14,535 nt of DNA from Pseudomonadota bacterium (lineage in GTDB: Bacteria; Pseudomonadota; Alphaproteobacteria; Rhizobiales; Devosiaceae). The stretch lies in the NCBI GenBank assembly GCA_023431205.1, contig JAEYXQ010000124.1, forward strand, positions 1 to 14,535, written 5' to 3'. Position 1 is the first letter of the stretch. Each line of letters starts with the position of its first letter. The notes beneath the pieces are model-generated. The model was not told the origin of the DNA and did no database searches. It saw nothing but the letters and a program-made list of their open reading frames with translations. Made by a program: the position numbers and the translations under genes. Shown piece by piece: positions 1 through 7,946 of the stretch.

Positions 1-36
1 ACACCGGGGGTGGGGGAGGGGTGGTGAAGGAGCCGA
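1..36 (+). repeat. 36-bp direct repeat, copy 1
   Basis: This stretch matches 235-270 at 33 of 36 positions. Differences are at repeat positions 13, 17 and 18. It starts ACACCGGGGGTG and ends GTGGTGAAGGAGCCGA. The left boundary may continue outside the window. It is a G-rich non-coding unit that brackets the hairpin repeats lying between the copies. Confidence 0.75.
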
Positions 37-58
37 GGGATCACACGCGCGGTGTTAC

Positions 59-157
59 CGACCTCGTGGTTCGACAGGCTCACCATGAGGTCTACGAGGG
101 TTCGGTGCGACCGCTCTCTCATAGACCCCATCCTGAGCTCGTCGAAGGACGAGGTCG
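59..157. repeat. Imperfect inverted repeat of a hairpin-forming intergenic element
   Basis: Arms of 40 bases at 59-98 and 118-157 are inverted copies of each other, matching at about 32 of 40 positions. Each arm can also fold on itself. In the left arm GACCTCGTGG (60-69) pairs with CCATGAGGTC (84-93) through ten positions including one G-U pair. The right arm has the same design with two mismatches. A related single arm lies at 13897-13931. The core TTCGACAGGC is part of a repeat common between genes in alphaproteobacterial genomes (from memory). No transposase is present. Confidence 0.75.
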
Positions 158-214
158 CGGGCACGGAGGTGCTTGTACTGCCACCTTGCTGCTGTCGCGC
201 GATCTCGGGATGGG

Positions 215-232
215 CCCCCGCTTTCGCGGGGG
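215..232. repeat. GC-rich hairpin repeat unit
   Basis: CCCCCGC (215-221) pairs perfectly with GCGGGGG (226-232) across a TTTC loop. The surrounding string GGGATGGGCCC...GGGGTGACA looks like a dispersed alphaproteobacterial intergenic repeat. There is no T-tract on either side, so it is not a convincing intrinsic terminator for ccmG. Confidence 0.6.
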
Positions 233-234
233 TG

Positions 235-270
235 ACACCGGGGGTGTGGGGAGGGTGGTGAAGGAGCCGA
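235..270 (+). repeat. 36-bp direct repeat, copy 2
   Basis: This is the second copy of the unit at 1-36, identical at 33 of 36 bases and in the same orientation. It follows immediately after the GC hairpin at 215-232. The copies are 234 bp apart, so the block may have arisen by local duplication or by repeated insertion of a composite intergenic unit. Confidence 0.75.
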
Positions 271-313
271 AAGTTCGCAAACCCCATCCCTTACCGGGGG
301 TTGTGAGGGGCAC

Positions 314-847
314 TCAGCCCTTTGCGGCCTCTATAGCCGGCAGGAGTTCTGTCTCCACGGCGTTGGGGGTGAGGGGGCCGACATGCTTGAAGGTGATGAT
401 GCCGTTGCTGTCGACGACGAAGGTCTCCGGCACGCCGTAGACGCCCCAGTCGATGGAGACGCGGCGGTCGCGGTCGGCGCCGATGCGGTCGTAGGGATTG
501 CCGAGTTCGTCGAGAAAAGCCCGGGCGTTCTCGGGGGCGTCGGCCTGGTTGATGCCGAAGAGGCGTACGCCGGTCTGCTGCTTGAGCTCGACCAGCAGCG
601 GATGCTCGGCACGACAGGGAATGCACCAGCTGGCCCAGACATTGACTACGGTGGGCTCGCCCCGGAGTGCGGCGGTGTCGAAGCTGGGAGTGGCGAGGCC
701 TTCGACCGCGGGCATGCTGAACTGGGGCGCCGGCTTGTCGATCAGCACCGAGCGGATCAGTTGCGGGTCGCGATCGATCGAGAAGGCGAAGACGGCGACA
801 AGTCCGGCGAGCAGGATCAGCGGCAGCGCGAACAGGACGTAGCGCAT
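314..847 (-). CDS. ccmG: Cytochrome c biogenesis thiol:disulfide oxidoreductase CcmG/DsbE
   Basis: This is a membrane-anchored, periplasm-facing thioredoxin-like protein of 177 aa. In the Ccm (System I) pathway CcmG helps keep the CxxCH cysteines of apocytochrome c, or their CcmH partner, reduced before heme attachment. An N-terminal hydrophobic anchor covers about residues 5-23. The redox motif WASWCIPC places the active cysteines at 75 and 78. GVYGVPETF (136-143) carries the family's cis-proline (P140) and the acidic E141 characteristic of CcmG. Length is normal. The ATG overlaps the ccmD stop as TGATG, so translation is probably coupled and ccmG closes the operon. Its 3' flank is the repeat block at 1-313. 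Confidence 0.95.
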   Translation of the reverse strand: MRYVLFALPLILLAGLVAVFAFSIDRDPQLIRSVLIDKPAPQFSMPAVEGLATPSFDTAALRGEPTVVNVWASWCIPCRAEHPLLVELKQQTGVRLFGINQADAPENARAFLDELGNPYDRIGADRDRRVSIDWGVYGVPETFVVDSNGIITFKHVGPLTPNAVETELLPAIEAAKG

Positions 848-1005
848 CAGCCGCGGGTCCGTCCACGCAGGCGGTCGAGCTCGGCCAGCCGCCGGTCGGC
901 GCGTCGGGCGGAGGCCACCGTCCAGGCGATCAGGGCACCGACCACGGCGGCGACACCGAGATAGGACCAGACGATGAAGGCGGCGTGCTGACCGAGGTCG
1001 ATCAT
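847..1005 (-). CDS. ccmD: Heme exporter protein CcmD
   Basis: This is a 52-aa single-pass membrane protein. In the family, CcmD assists release of heme-loaded CcmE from the CcmABC complex. It starts MIDLGQHAAFIVWSYLG, has one transmembrane helix at about residues 10-31, then a basic and charged cytoplasmic tail rich in Arg (RRADRRLAELDRLRGR). That is the classic CcmD layout: short, one helix, charged C-terminus. Sequence conservation is weak in this family, so the call leans on position between ccmC and ccmG. The ATG overlaps the ccmC stop (ATGA) and the stop overlaps the ccmG start (TGATG), so all three are probably co-translated. Confidence 0.9.
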   Translation of the reverse strand: MIDLGQHAAFIVWSYLGVAAVVGALIAWTVASARRADRRLAELDRLRGRTRG

Positions 1006-1775
1006 GAGGCGACTGCCTTGCCGGCGCCGAGCACGAGCTGGCGTTCGATGGTGGTGATGCGGCGGCGCTTGATCTCGGTATGGATGCCCTTGAGCTGCAG
1101 CACCCCGAACAGGACGGTGAAGGCGAAGAACATCACGAACAGCGGCACCAGGATCGAGGGCGGCATGGTCGGGCCGTCGGGACGGAACACGCTGGCAGGC
1201 TGGTGGAGGGTGTTCCACCAATCCACCGAGAACTTGATGATGGGAATGTTGATGGCCCCGACCAGAGTAAAGACGGCGACAACGCGGGCGGCGCGCAACT
1301 GGTCGTCGAAGGCGCGCCAGAGGGCGATGATGCCGAGATAGATGAAAAGGAGCACGAGCGTCGAGGTCATGCGCCCGTCCCACTCCCAATAGGTGCCCCA
1401 GGTCGGCCGGCCCCAAAGCGAGCCGGTGAACAGCGCCAGGGCCGTGAAGCTGGCGCCGAGCGGCGCTGCGACCTTCATCGACACATCGGCCATGGGGTGG
1501 CGCCAGACCAGTGTGCCGATGGCGGAAGCGGACATCACCACATAGACGAATTGCGACAGCCAGGCGTTCGGCACGTGGACGTACATGATGCGGACGGTGT
1601 CGCCCATCTGGTAGTCGGCTGGGGAGTTGAAGAAGGCGAACCACAGCCCGGCGATGAATAGCAGCGCCGTCAGCGCGGCCAGCGGCAGGATCCACGGGCG
1701 GGTGATGCGGGTGAACTCGCCGGGGTGGGCGAAACGCTGCCACCAGCTCTGCTTTTGTGTGGTGTCGATCGTCAT
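1002..1775 (-). CDS. ccmC: Heme handling protein CcmC (WWD domain)
   Basis: CcmC is a 257-aa inner-membrane protein with about six transmembrane helices. It binds heme at the periplasmic face and loads it onto the chaperone CcmE. The tryptophan-rich WWD signature is clear at residues 121-133 (WGRPTWGTYWEWD). The two histidines that flank it and ligate heme in the family are present as H67 (in MYVHVPNAW) and H191 (in WWNTLHQPAS). Start codon is ATG; the Shine-Dalgarno is weak, with only a distant GAGG. ccmB ends 9 bp upstream and ccmD starts within the stop codon. Length and motif order are standard. Confidence 0.96.
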   Translation of the reverse strand: MTIDTTQKQSWWQRFAHPGEFTRITRPWILPLAALTALLFIAGLWFAFFNSPADYQMGDTVRIMYVHVPNAWLSQFVYVVMSASAIGTLVWRHPMADVSMKVAAPLGASFTALALFTGSLWGRPTWGTYWEWDGRMTSTLVLLFIYLGIIALWRAFDDQLRAARVVAVFTLVGAINIPIIKFSVDWWNTLHQPASVFRPDGPTMPPSILVPLFVMFFAFTVLFGVLQLKGIHTEIKRRRITTIERQLVLGAGKAVAS

Positions 1776-1784
1776 GCGCGGGCT

Positions 1785-2438
1785 CTAGTCCTCGGCGGAA
1801 CTTATCGCAAGCGCTGCGGCAAAGGGAGCGAATGCCACAGACGTGAGGCTCAATGCCGCAAGCAAGAGCAGCGCCGAGCCGGATTGCTGGCCGCCGATGC
1901 TGCCGGTGCCGAAGATCAGCACGGGCACGGAGAGGGGCGCCACCAGGATCGGCGCGACCAATCCGCCACGCCTGAGGCCAACCGTTACGGCAGCGCCGAC
2001 GGCGCCGAAGGCAGCCAGGGCCGGGGTGCCGAGCAGCAGCGACAGCATGGTGCCGACCAGCATGGAGCCGTCCATGGCCAGCAGCACGGCAACAAAGGGG
2101 GAGGCCACGAGGAGCGGCAGGGCGGCGACAAGCCAGTGCACCAGCATCTTGGCGGCGACGACGGCGGGCATGGGCAGGCCCGAGAGCCGAAGCAGGGCCA
2201 GGGTGCCGTCCTCGTGGTCGGGGCGGAACAGCCGGTCGAGGCCGAGCAGCATGGCGAGAAAGGCGGCGATCCAGACGATGCCGGGGGCGATGCGGGCGAG
2301 CAGGTCCTGATCGGGGCCGACGGCGAAGGGCACGATGGCGCCGGTGATGACGAAAAACAGCACCAGCGTCAGCACGTCGCCGCCGCCACGCGTGACCTGG
2401 CGCAGTTCGTGGCGGATGAGGGTGACAAAGGCGCTCAT
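1785..2438 (-). CDS. ccmB: Heme exporter subunit CcmB (ABC transporter permease)
   Basis: This is a 217-aa hydrophobic protein with about six predicted membrane segments. It is the permease partner of CcmA in the CcmABCD complex, which uses ATP hydrolysis to free heme-bound CcmE from CcmC. The N-terminus (MSAFVTLIRHELRQVTR) and the segment LDRLFRPDHEDGTLALLRLSGLP, here at about residues 67-90, are typical of CcmB. Its ATG overlaps the ccmA stop as ATGA, and ccmC starts 9 bp after its TAG. Length matches the family (about 215-225 aa). No signs of damage. Confidence 0.95.
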   Translation of the reverse strand: MSAFVTLIRHELRQVTRGGGDVLTLVLFFVITGAIVPFAVGPDQDLLARIAPGIVWIAAFLAMLLGLDRLFRPDHEDGTLALLRLSGLPMPAVVAAKMLVHWLVAALPLLVASPFVAVLLAMDGSMLVGTMLSLLLGTPALAAFGAVGAAVTVGLRRGGLVAPILVAPLSVPVLIFGTGSIGGQQSGSALLLLAALSLTSVAFAPFAAALAISSAED

Positions 2439-3046
2439 CGGGCCGGCTCAATGGTCAGGTGGTCGACCGTGGCCGGATCGAGGGCGAGCGGATCATGGGT
2501 GGCGGCAACAGCGAGGCCGCCGCCGGCAAGGTGTTCCCCGATCAGGGCGGCCACCAGGGCGTGCCCCTCGGTGTCGAGGGCGGCGGTGGGCTCGTCGAGC
2601 AGCCAGACCGGGCGGCGGCTGACCAGCAGGCGGGCCAGGGCGAGGCGGCGGGTCTGGCCGGCGGAGAGATAGCCCGCATCGAGATGGCTGATCGGGCCGA
2701 GCCCGACCCGCTCGAGGGCAGCGAGGGTAGAAAGCCCTCTCGGCGCGCTGACGGCGGCCCAGAAGTCGAGGTTTTCCCGTACGGTTAGCCGCGGCTTGAC
2801 GGCGTTGCGGTGGCTGACGAGATGGACGCCGTCCTCGGCTTCGATGTCCACAGTGCCGGCTAGCGGGGCGACGAGACCGGCAAGGGTCATGAGCAGGGTG
2901 GACTTGCCGGCGCCGTTTGGCCCACGCAGGACGAGGCACCGTCCGGATTCGACCGCGAGGTCGAGCCCGGCAACGAGGGGGATGCCGCCGCGCCCGCAGG
3001 CGAGCGCCGTGGTGCGCAGATATGGCCGGACTTGCCCTTGGGTCAT
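2435..3046 (-). CDS. ccmA: Heme exporter ATP-binding protein CcmA
   Basis: This is a 203-aa ABC-transporter ATPase that energises the CcmABCD complex. All nucleotide-binding motifs are intact: Walker A GPNGAGKST (42-50), signature LSAGQ (127-131), Walker B VWLLDEP (147-153) and H-loop H184 in AATHDP. The SHRNAVKPRLTVRENLDFW stretch between Walker A and the signature is typical of CcmA. It is the first gene of the operon and is divergent from acnA. Start chosen as ATG 3046, with GAAGG four bases upstream of it, which is a short spacing. An alternative start further in would remove the conserved N-terminal strand, so I keep this one. Confidence 0.95.
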   Translation of the reverse strand: MTQGQVRPYLRTTALACGRGGIPLVAGLDLAVESGRCLVLRGPNGAGKSTLLMTLAGLVAPLAGTVDIEAEDGVHLVSHRNAVKPRLTVRENLDFWAAVSAPRGLSTLAALERVGLGPISHLDAGYLSAGQTRRLALARLLVSRRPVWLLDEPTAALDTEGHALVAALIGEHLAGGGLAVAATHDPLALDPATVDHLTIEPAR

Positions 3047-3086
3047 GACCCCTTCTCGTATTGAAGCTGTGGCGAGACTGGCAAGA

Positions 3087-3120
3087 CCAATCTTGTTTCA
3101 CTATAAGCCGTCTAGATTGG
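3087..3120. promoter_or_regulatory. Candidate operator: inverted repeat between ccmA and acnA
   Basis: Perfect 7-bp arms CCAATCT and AGATTGG are separated by 20 bp in the divergent ccmA-acnA region. The symmetry centre falls at about 3103.5, in the middle of the putative acnA -10 box, a position where a bound protein would block RNA polymerase. The arms do not match an iron-regulator box I can recall (Irr or RirA type). Arm centres are 27 bp apart, which is not a whole number of helical turns, so this may be chance. Confidence 0.3.
3101..3106 (+). promoter_or_regulatory. Candidate -10 box of acnA promoter, inside a dyad
   Basis: CTATAA resembles the alphaproteobacterial -10 (CTATAT). CTGGCA at 3078-3083 sits 17 bp upstream as a four-of-six match to TTGACA. 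A start near 3113 would give a leader of about 93 nt. A 7-bp inverted repeat, CCAATCT (3087-3093) and AGATTGG (3114-3120), is centred exactly on this box. No equally good promoter was found for ccmA on the other strand. Confidence 0.4.
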
Positions 3121-3135
3121 ACTCATTCCAGGATA

Positions 3136-3182
3136 GGCGGCGCCAGCAGCGGTTTTCGGGCCGCAGGATCTTCGGCGCCGCC
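3136..3182 (+). promoter_or_regulatory. Stem-loop in the acnA leader
   Basis: A perfect 9-bp inverted repeat, GGCGGCGCC (3136-3144) and GGCGCCGCC (3174-3182), encloses a smaller GCGG/CCGC hairpin (3149-3152 with 161-164). It ends 23 nt before the acnA start. It is not followed by a T-tract on the plus strand, so it is not an intrinsic terminator. A role in mRNA stability or regulation is inference. Confidence 0.45.
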
Positions 3183-3205
3183 CACAGAAAAAAGGGCGGA
3201 GCACC

Positions 3206-5878
<2,673 letters not shown>

Positions 5879-5902
5879 GCAGCGCTTACATGCCGAACAT
5901 CG

Positions 5903-5932
5903 ATGGCGGTCCCCCGGGGCCGCCATTTTTTA
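5903..5932 (+). terminator. Intrinsic terminator of acnA
   Basis: ATGGCGGTCC (5903-5912) pairs with GGGCCGCCAT (5917-5926), including one T-G pair, across a CCCG loop. The stem is followed directly by a T-tract (5926-5931). It lies 24 bp after the acnA stop codon and separates acnA from the DUF1223 gene. Confidence 0.88.
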
Positions 5933-6033
5933 TTGCCGCCTTGGCATCCGCCGCCGCAGGGACCGGGACATCCGCATCGTCTCACCCGCTTTTGACTAGC
6001 AGCACGCGATGGGACAGGCTTACAACCGTGCCC

Positions 6034-6777
6034 ATGACTATGCGACTTCCCCTTGCGGCCGCGGTGGCGGCTTCGGCCGTCCTGGCCCTGTGCCTGCCTG
6101 CTGCGGCAGAGGAACTGCGGGTGCGGCCCAAGGCCGTGGTGGAGCTGTTCACCAGCCAGGGCTGCGCGCAGTGCCCGCCGGCCGATGCGCTGCTGACCAG
6201 CCTGGCCGAGGAGGACGACGTGGTGGCGCTCGCCTACCATGTGGATTACTGGGACTATGTCGGCTGGACGGACACCTTCGGCAGCCCAGAATTTTCCGAC
6301 CGGCAGCGCGCCTATGCCAAGAGCTGGAACTCGTCCCGCATCTTCACCCCGCAGATGGTGATCAACGGCGCCAAAGGCGTGGTCGGATCGCGCCGCAGCG
6401 AGGTCCATGGCGCAGTCGACGGCGCCAACTTGCCGCTGGCGCTCGGCCTGGCGCTGGTGGGAGAGGGGAACATGCTCAAGGTCACCATTCCGCCCAATCC
6501 GGCGCTCGAAGACGCCATGGTGTGGCTGGTGACCTATCGCGACCGGGCGGAAGTCAGCATCGATACCGGTGAGAATGCCGGCAAGTCGATGGTCTACACC
6601 CAGGTTGTGGCCGAGCGGCAGTTGCTGGGCATGTGGGAAGCCGCCACAGGCGCCGAGCACAAGCTGCCGCTGGCGGAACTGCTCAGCAACGGCGAGGACG
6701 GCATTGCCATCCTGGTGCAGCAGGAACATTCCAGCCTGCCTGGCCCGATCCTGGGGGCGGCGGCCTACGAACCCTGA
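6034..6777 (+). CDS. Secreted DUF1223 thioredoxin-fold protein
   Basis: This is a 247-aa exported protein of the DUF1223 family; molecular function is not established. A signal peptide covers about residues 1-25, with a hydrophobic core (LAAAVAASAVLALCLPAAA) and a likely cleavage after AAA before EEL. The mature part begins with a thioredoxin-like strand and the family signature ELFTSQGCAQCPPAD, giving a C44-x-x-C47 pair, with TPQMVING (105-112) as the expected cis-proline region. A periplasmic thiol-redox role is inference. ATG 6034 was chosen; GTG 6028 is an alternative with AGG about 9 bases upstream, and ATG 6040 is also possible. The signal peptide is complete in all three. It stands alone after the acnA terminator. 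Confidence 0.88.
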   Translation: MTMRLPLAAAVAASAVLALCLPAAAEELRVRPKAVVELFTSQGCAQCPPADALLTSLAEEDDVVALAYHVDYWDYVGWTDTFGSPEFSDRQRAYAKSWNSSRIFTPQMVINGAKGVVGSRRSEVHGAVDGANLPLALGLALVGEGNMLKVTIPPNPALEDAMVWLVTYRDRAEVSIDTGENAGKSMVYTQVVAERQLLGMWEAATGAEHKLPLAELLSNGEDGIAILVQQEHSSLPGPILGAAAYEP

Positions 6778-6782
6778 CCGGC

Positions 6783-6815
6783 AAAAGAAAACTCCCGTTC
6801 GGGGGGGAACGGGAG
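6783..6815 (-). terminator. Intrinsic terminator on the minus strand
   Basis: In plus coordinates CTCCCGTTC (6792-6800) and GAACGGGAG (6807-6815) form a perfect 9-bp stem with a six-base loop. The A-rich run at 6783-6791 becomes TTTTCTTTT on the minus strand. The plus strand has no T-tract after the stem, so it cannot serve the DUF1223 gene as an intrinsic terminator. It ends six bases after the DUF1223 stop, in convergent orientation. Confidence 0.82.
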
Positions 6816-6920
6816 CAAGGGACTGACTGGTCAACTTGGGCGGACGGCACCGGGGCGTCAGGTTGGGGGCTCGGTCAGCCCCGGTGCCCTCCACTGGAGG
6901 CAATGGTTGTAACCTGACCG
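6783..6920 (-). ncRNA. Candidate structured small RNA with its own terminator
   Basis: No minus-strand protein gene lies upstream, yet the minus strand ends here in a textbook terminator at 6815-6783. Upstream of it are nested inverted repeats, given in plus coordinates: an 11-bp perfect stem (6846-6856 with 6878-6888), an 8-bp perfect stem (6857-6864 with 6911-6918), a 6-bp hairpin (6866-6871 with 6877-6882) and a 5-bp hairpin (6888-6892 with 6896-6900). The 11-bp stem excludes the 6-bp hairpin because they share bases, and it competes sterically with the 8-bp stem, so two alternative folds exist. I could not match it to 6S, SRP, tmRNA or RNase P by their signature sequences. No clear promoter was found. 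The 5' end is a guess. Confidence 0.5.
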
Positions 6921-6998
6921 GCGTTTCGGGCGTAGTCAGGGACAAAATGTGACCGAAATCGGGTATTTGGCGTTGTGGCCCTGAACGGCGCATTGCGC

Positions 6999-7027
6999 TT
7001 GCACCCGCCCGGGAATGCCGCGATCAT
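6999..7027 (+). promoter_or_regulatory. Candidate promoter for the DUF2794-GNAT pair
   Basis: TTGCAC (6999-7004) and GATCAT (7022-7027) are separated by 17 bp. The -10 matches TATAAT at four of six bases; the -35 keeps the TTG core. The predicted start near 7034 leaves a short leader with AAGGAG before the GTG at 7060. Confidence 0.3.
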
Positions 7028-7059
7028 GACGGCGCGTTGACAAGGAGAGCATCGGACCA

Positions 7060-7446
7060 GTGCCGATCCGCCCACACCAGCCGAACACACTGACCCTCGT
7101 GCACTCCGCCGAGCCCTCGCCTGCAGCGCCGTCGCATGGCCGCGCAGCCACCGTGGTGGCCTTCGATCGCCGCGAGTTGGCGCTGATCCTTTCGGTCTAT
7201 GGCCGCAAGGTCAGCCAGGGCGAGTGGCGCGACTACGCCATGGATTTCCTGCGCGAGCGGGCGGTGTTTTCGGTCTATGCCCGAGTATCGGAGCGGCCGC
7301 TCTATCTGATCGAGAAGCACCCCAAGCTGAGGAACAAGCAAGGCCAGTATTCAGTGACCAATCAGCAGGGCCGCATTCTCAGGCGCGGCCACGAACTGGG
7401 GCAGGTGCTGCGCGTGCTCGATCCGCAACTGGTGGTGATCGGGTGA
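7060..7446 (+). CDS. DUF2794 domain-containing protein
   Basis: This is a 128-aa protein of the DUF2794 family, of unknown function and found mainly in alphaproteobacteria. The first 30 residues are low in conservation. The domain runs from VVAFDRRELALILSVYGRKV through GEWRDYAMDFLRERAVFSVYAR and PLYLIEKHPKLRNKQGQYSV to RGHELGQVLRVL near the C-terminus, the whole family pattern. No signal peptide or membrane segment is visible, so it is likely cytoplasmic. The start is GTG 7060 with AAGGAG at 7042-7047 (12-base spacing); an in-frame GTG at 7099 is the alternative. Its stop overlaps the start of the next gene as TGATG, so the two are co-translated. Confidence 0.88.
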   Translation: MPIRPHQPNTLTLVHSAEPSPAAPSHGRAATVVAFDRRELALILSVYGRKVSQGEWRDYAMDFLRERAVFSVYARVSERPLYLIEKHPKLRNKQGQYSVTNQQGRILRRGHELGQVLRVLDPQLVVIG

Positions 7447-7916
7447 TGGTCACGGTCCGGCGCGCCCGCGAGGCGGATGCGCCGGAAATGAGCCGGATAC
7501 TGATTGCGTCTATCACCGAACTCTGTGCGGCCGATCATCACCGTGATCCCACGGTGATCGCCGCCTGGACCGCCAACAAGAGCGTCGAAGGGGTTCGGGC
7601 GCTGCTGGCTACGGTTGACAGCGAGCTTTACGTGGCGGACCGCGACGGCGCGGTCCTGGCCGTGGGCGCCATCCAGGGCGACATGGTCGGGCTCAACTAT
7701 GTCGACCCGCAGCATCGGCGGGCGGGGGTGAGCCGGGCGCTCATGGCGGGGCTGGAAGCGGTTCTGAGGGACCGGGGCGTCGGCGTGGCCCGGCTCAAGA
7801 GCACCGAAACCGCTCACGATTTCTACAGGGCGATCGGCTGGAGCGACGCTGGGCCGGCGGCCCAGGGCCGGTTCATCTCGGCCTATCCGATGCGCAAGGT
7901 GTTGATCAGCCGTTGA
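7446..7916 (+). CDS. GNAT family N-acetyltransferase
   Basis: This is a 156-aa acetyl-CoA-dependent acyltransferase; the substrate is unknown. It follows the GNAT plan: an N-terminal strand and helix (VTVRRAREADAPEMSRIL), a beta strand leading to the acetyl-CoA loop (VGLNYVDPQHRRAGVSRALM, 81-100), and a C-terminal HDFYRAIGW motif (124-132) as in many GNATs. The pyrophosphate-binding loop R-R-A-G-V-S (91-96) has Ser where the consensus R/Q-x-x-G-x-G/A has Gly or Ala. The ATG shares a base with the DUF2794 stop. Convergent with deoD across 30 bp that contain no obvious terminator. Confidence 0.85.
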   Translation: MVTVRRAREADAPEMSRILIASITELCAADHHRDPTVIAAWTANKSVEGVRALLATVDSELYVADRDGAVLAVGAIQGDMVGLNYVDPQHRRAGVSRALMAGLEAVLRDRGVGVARLKSTETAHDFYRAIGWSDAGPAAQGRFISAYPMRKVLISR

Positions 7917-7946
7917 GTTAGCGTATCACGCCGCGCTCGCTCATGG

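Larger units (their letters stand above)
1..313. other. Non-coding repeat-rich block downstream of the ccm operon
   Basis: No credible gene is present in these bases. Short open frames run through them, but they contain the repeat sequence itself and show no protein-like conservation that I recognise. The stretch is a mosaic of small repeat units: a 36-bp direct repeat at both ends (1-36 and 235-270), a pair of inverted 40-base arms (59-98 and 118-157) and a GC hairpin (215-232). The block begins just after the ccmG stop codon, so it is the 3' flank of the ccm operon. I found no clear intrinsic terminator for ccmG. A weak stem (AACCCC at 280-285 with GGGGTT at 297-302) has no T-tract behind it. 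Confidence 0.7.

Noticed and set aside
1..270. CRISPR array from the repeated units
   Set aside because: The repeats are of several different kinds, partly inverted, and not regularly spaced by unique spacers. No cas genes.
21..440. Small open frames over the repeat block at the window start
   Set aside because: Their translations are repeat sequence and overlap the certain ccmG gene. No ribosome site and no family resemblance.
1006..2451. The long minus-strand frame upstream of ccmD in the ccmD reading frame
   Set aside because: Only its last 52 codons (ccmD) are protein-like. The rest is out of frame with ccmB and ccmC and gives Arg/His-rich sequence.
5992..6020. Promoter for the DUF1223 gene from TTGACT at 5992-5997
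   Set aside because: The -35 is good, but no AT-rich -10 lies 16-18 bp downstream, so it is not supported from sequence alone.
6783..6960. SRP RNA, 6S RNA, RNase P RNA or tmRNA at the structured gap
   Set aside because: The GGAAGGAAGC loop of SRP RNA and the conserved RNase P and tmRNA signatures are absent on both strands, and I could not recognise a 6S central bubble. The locus stays an unnamed candidate.
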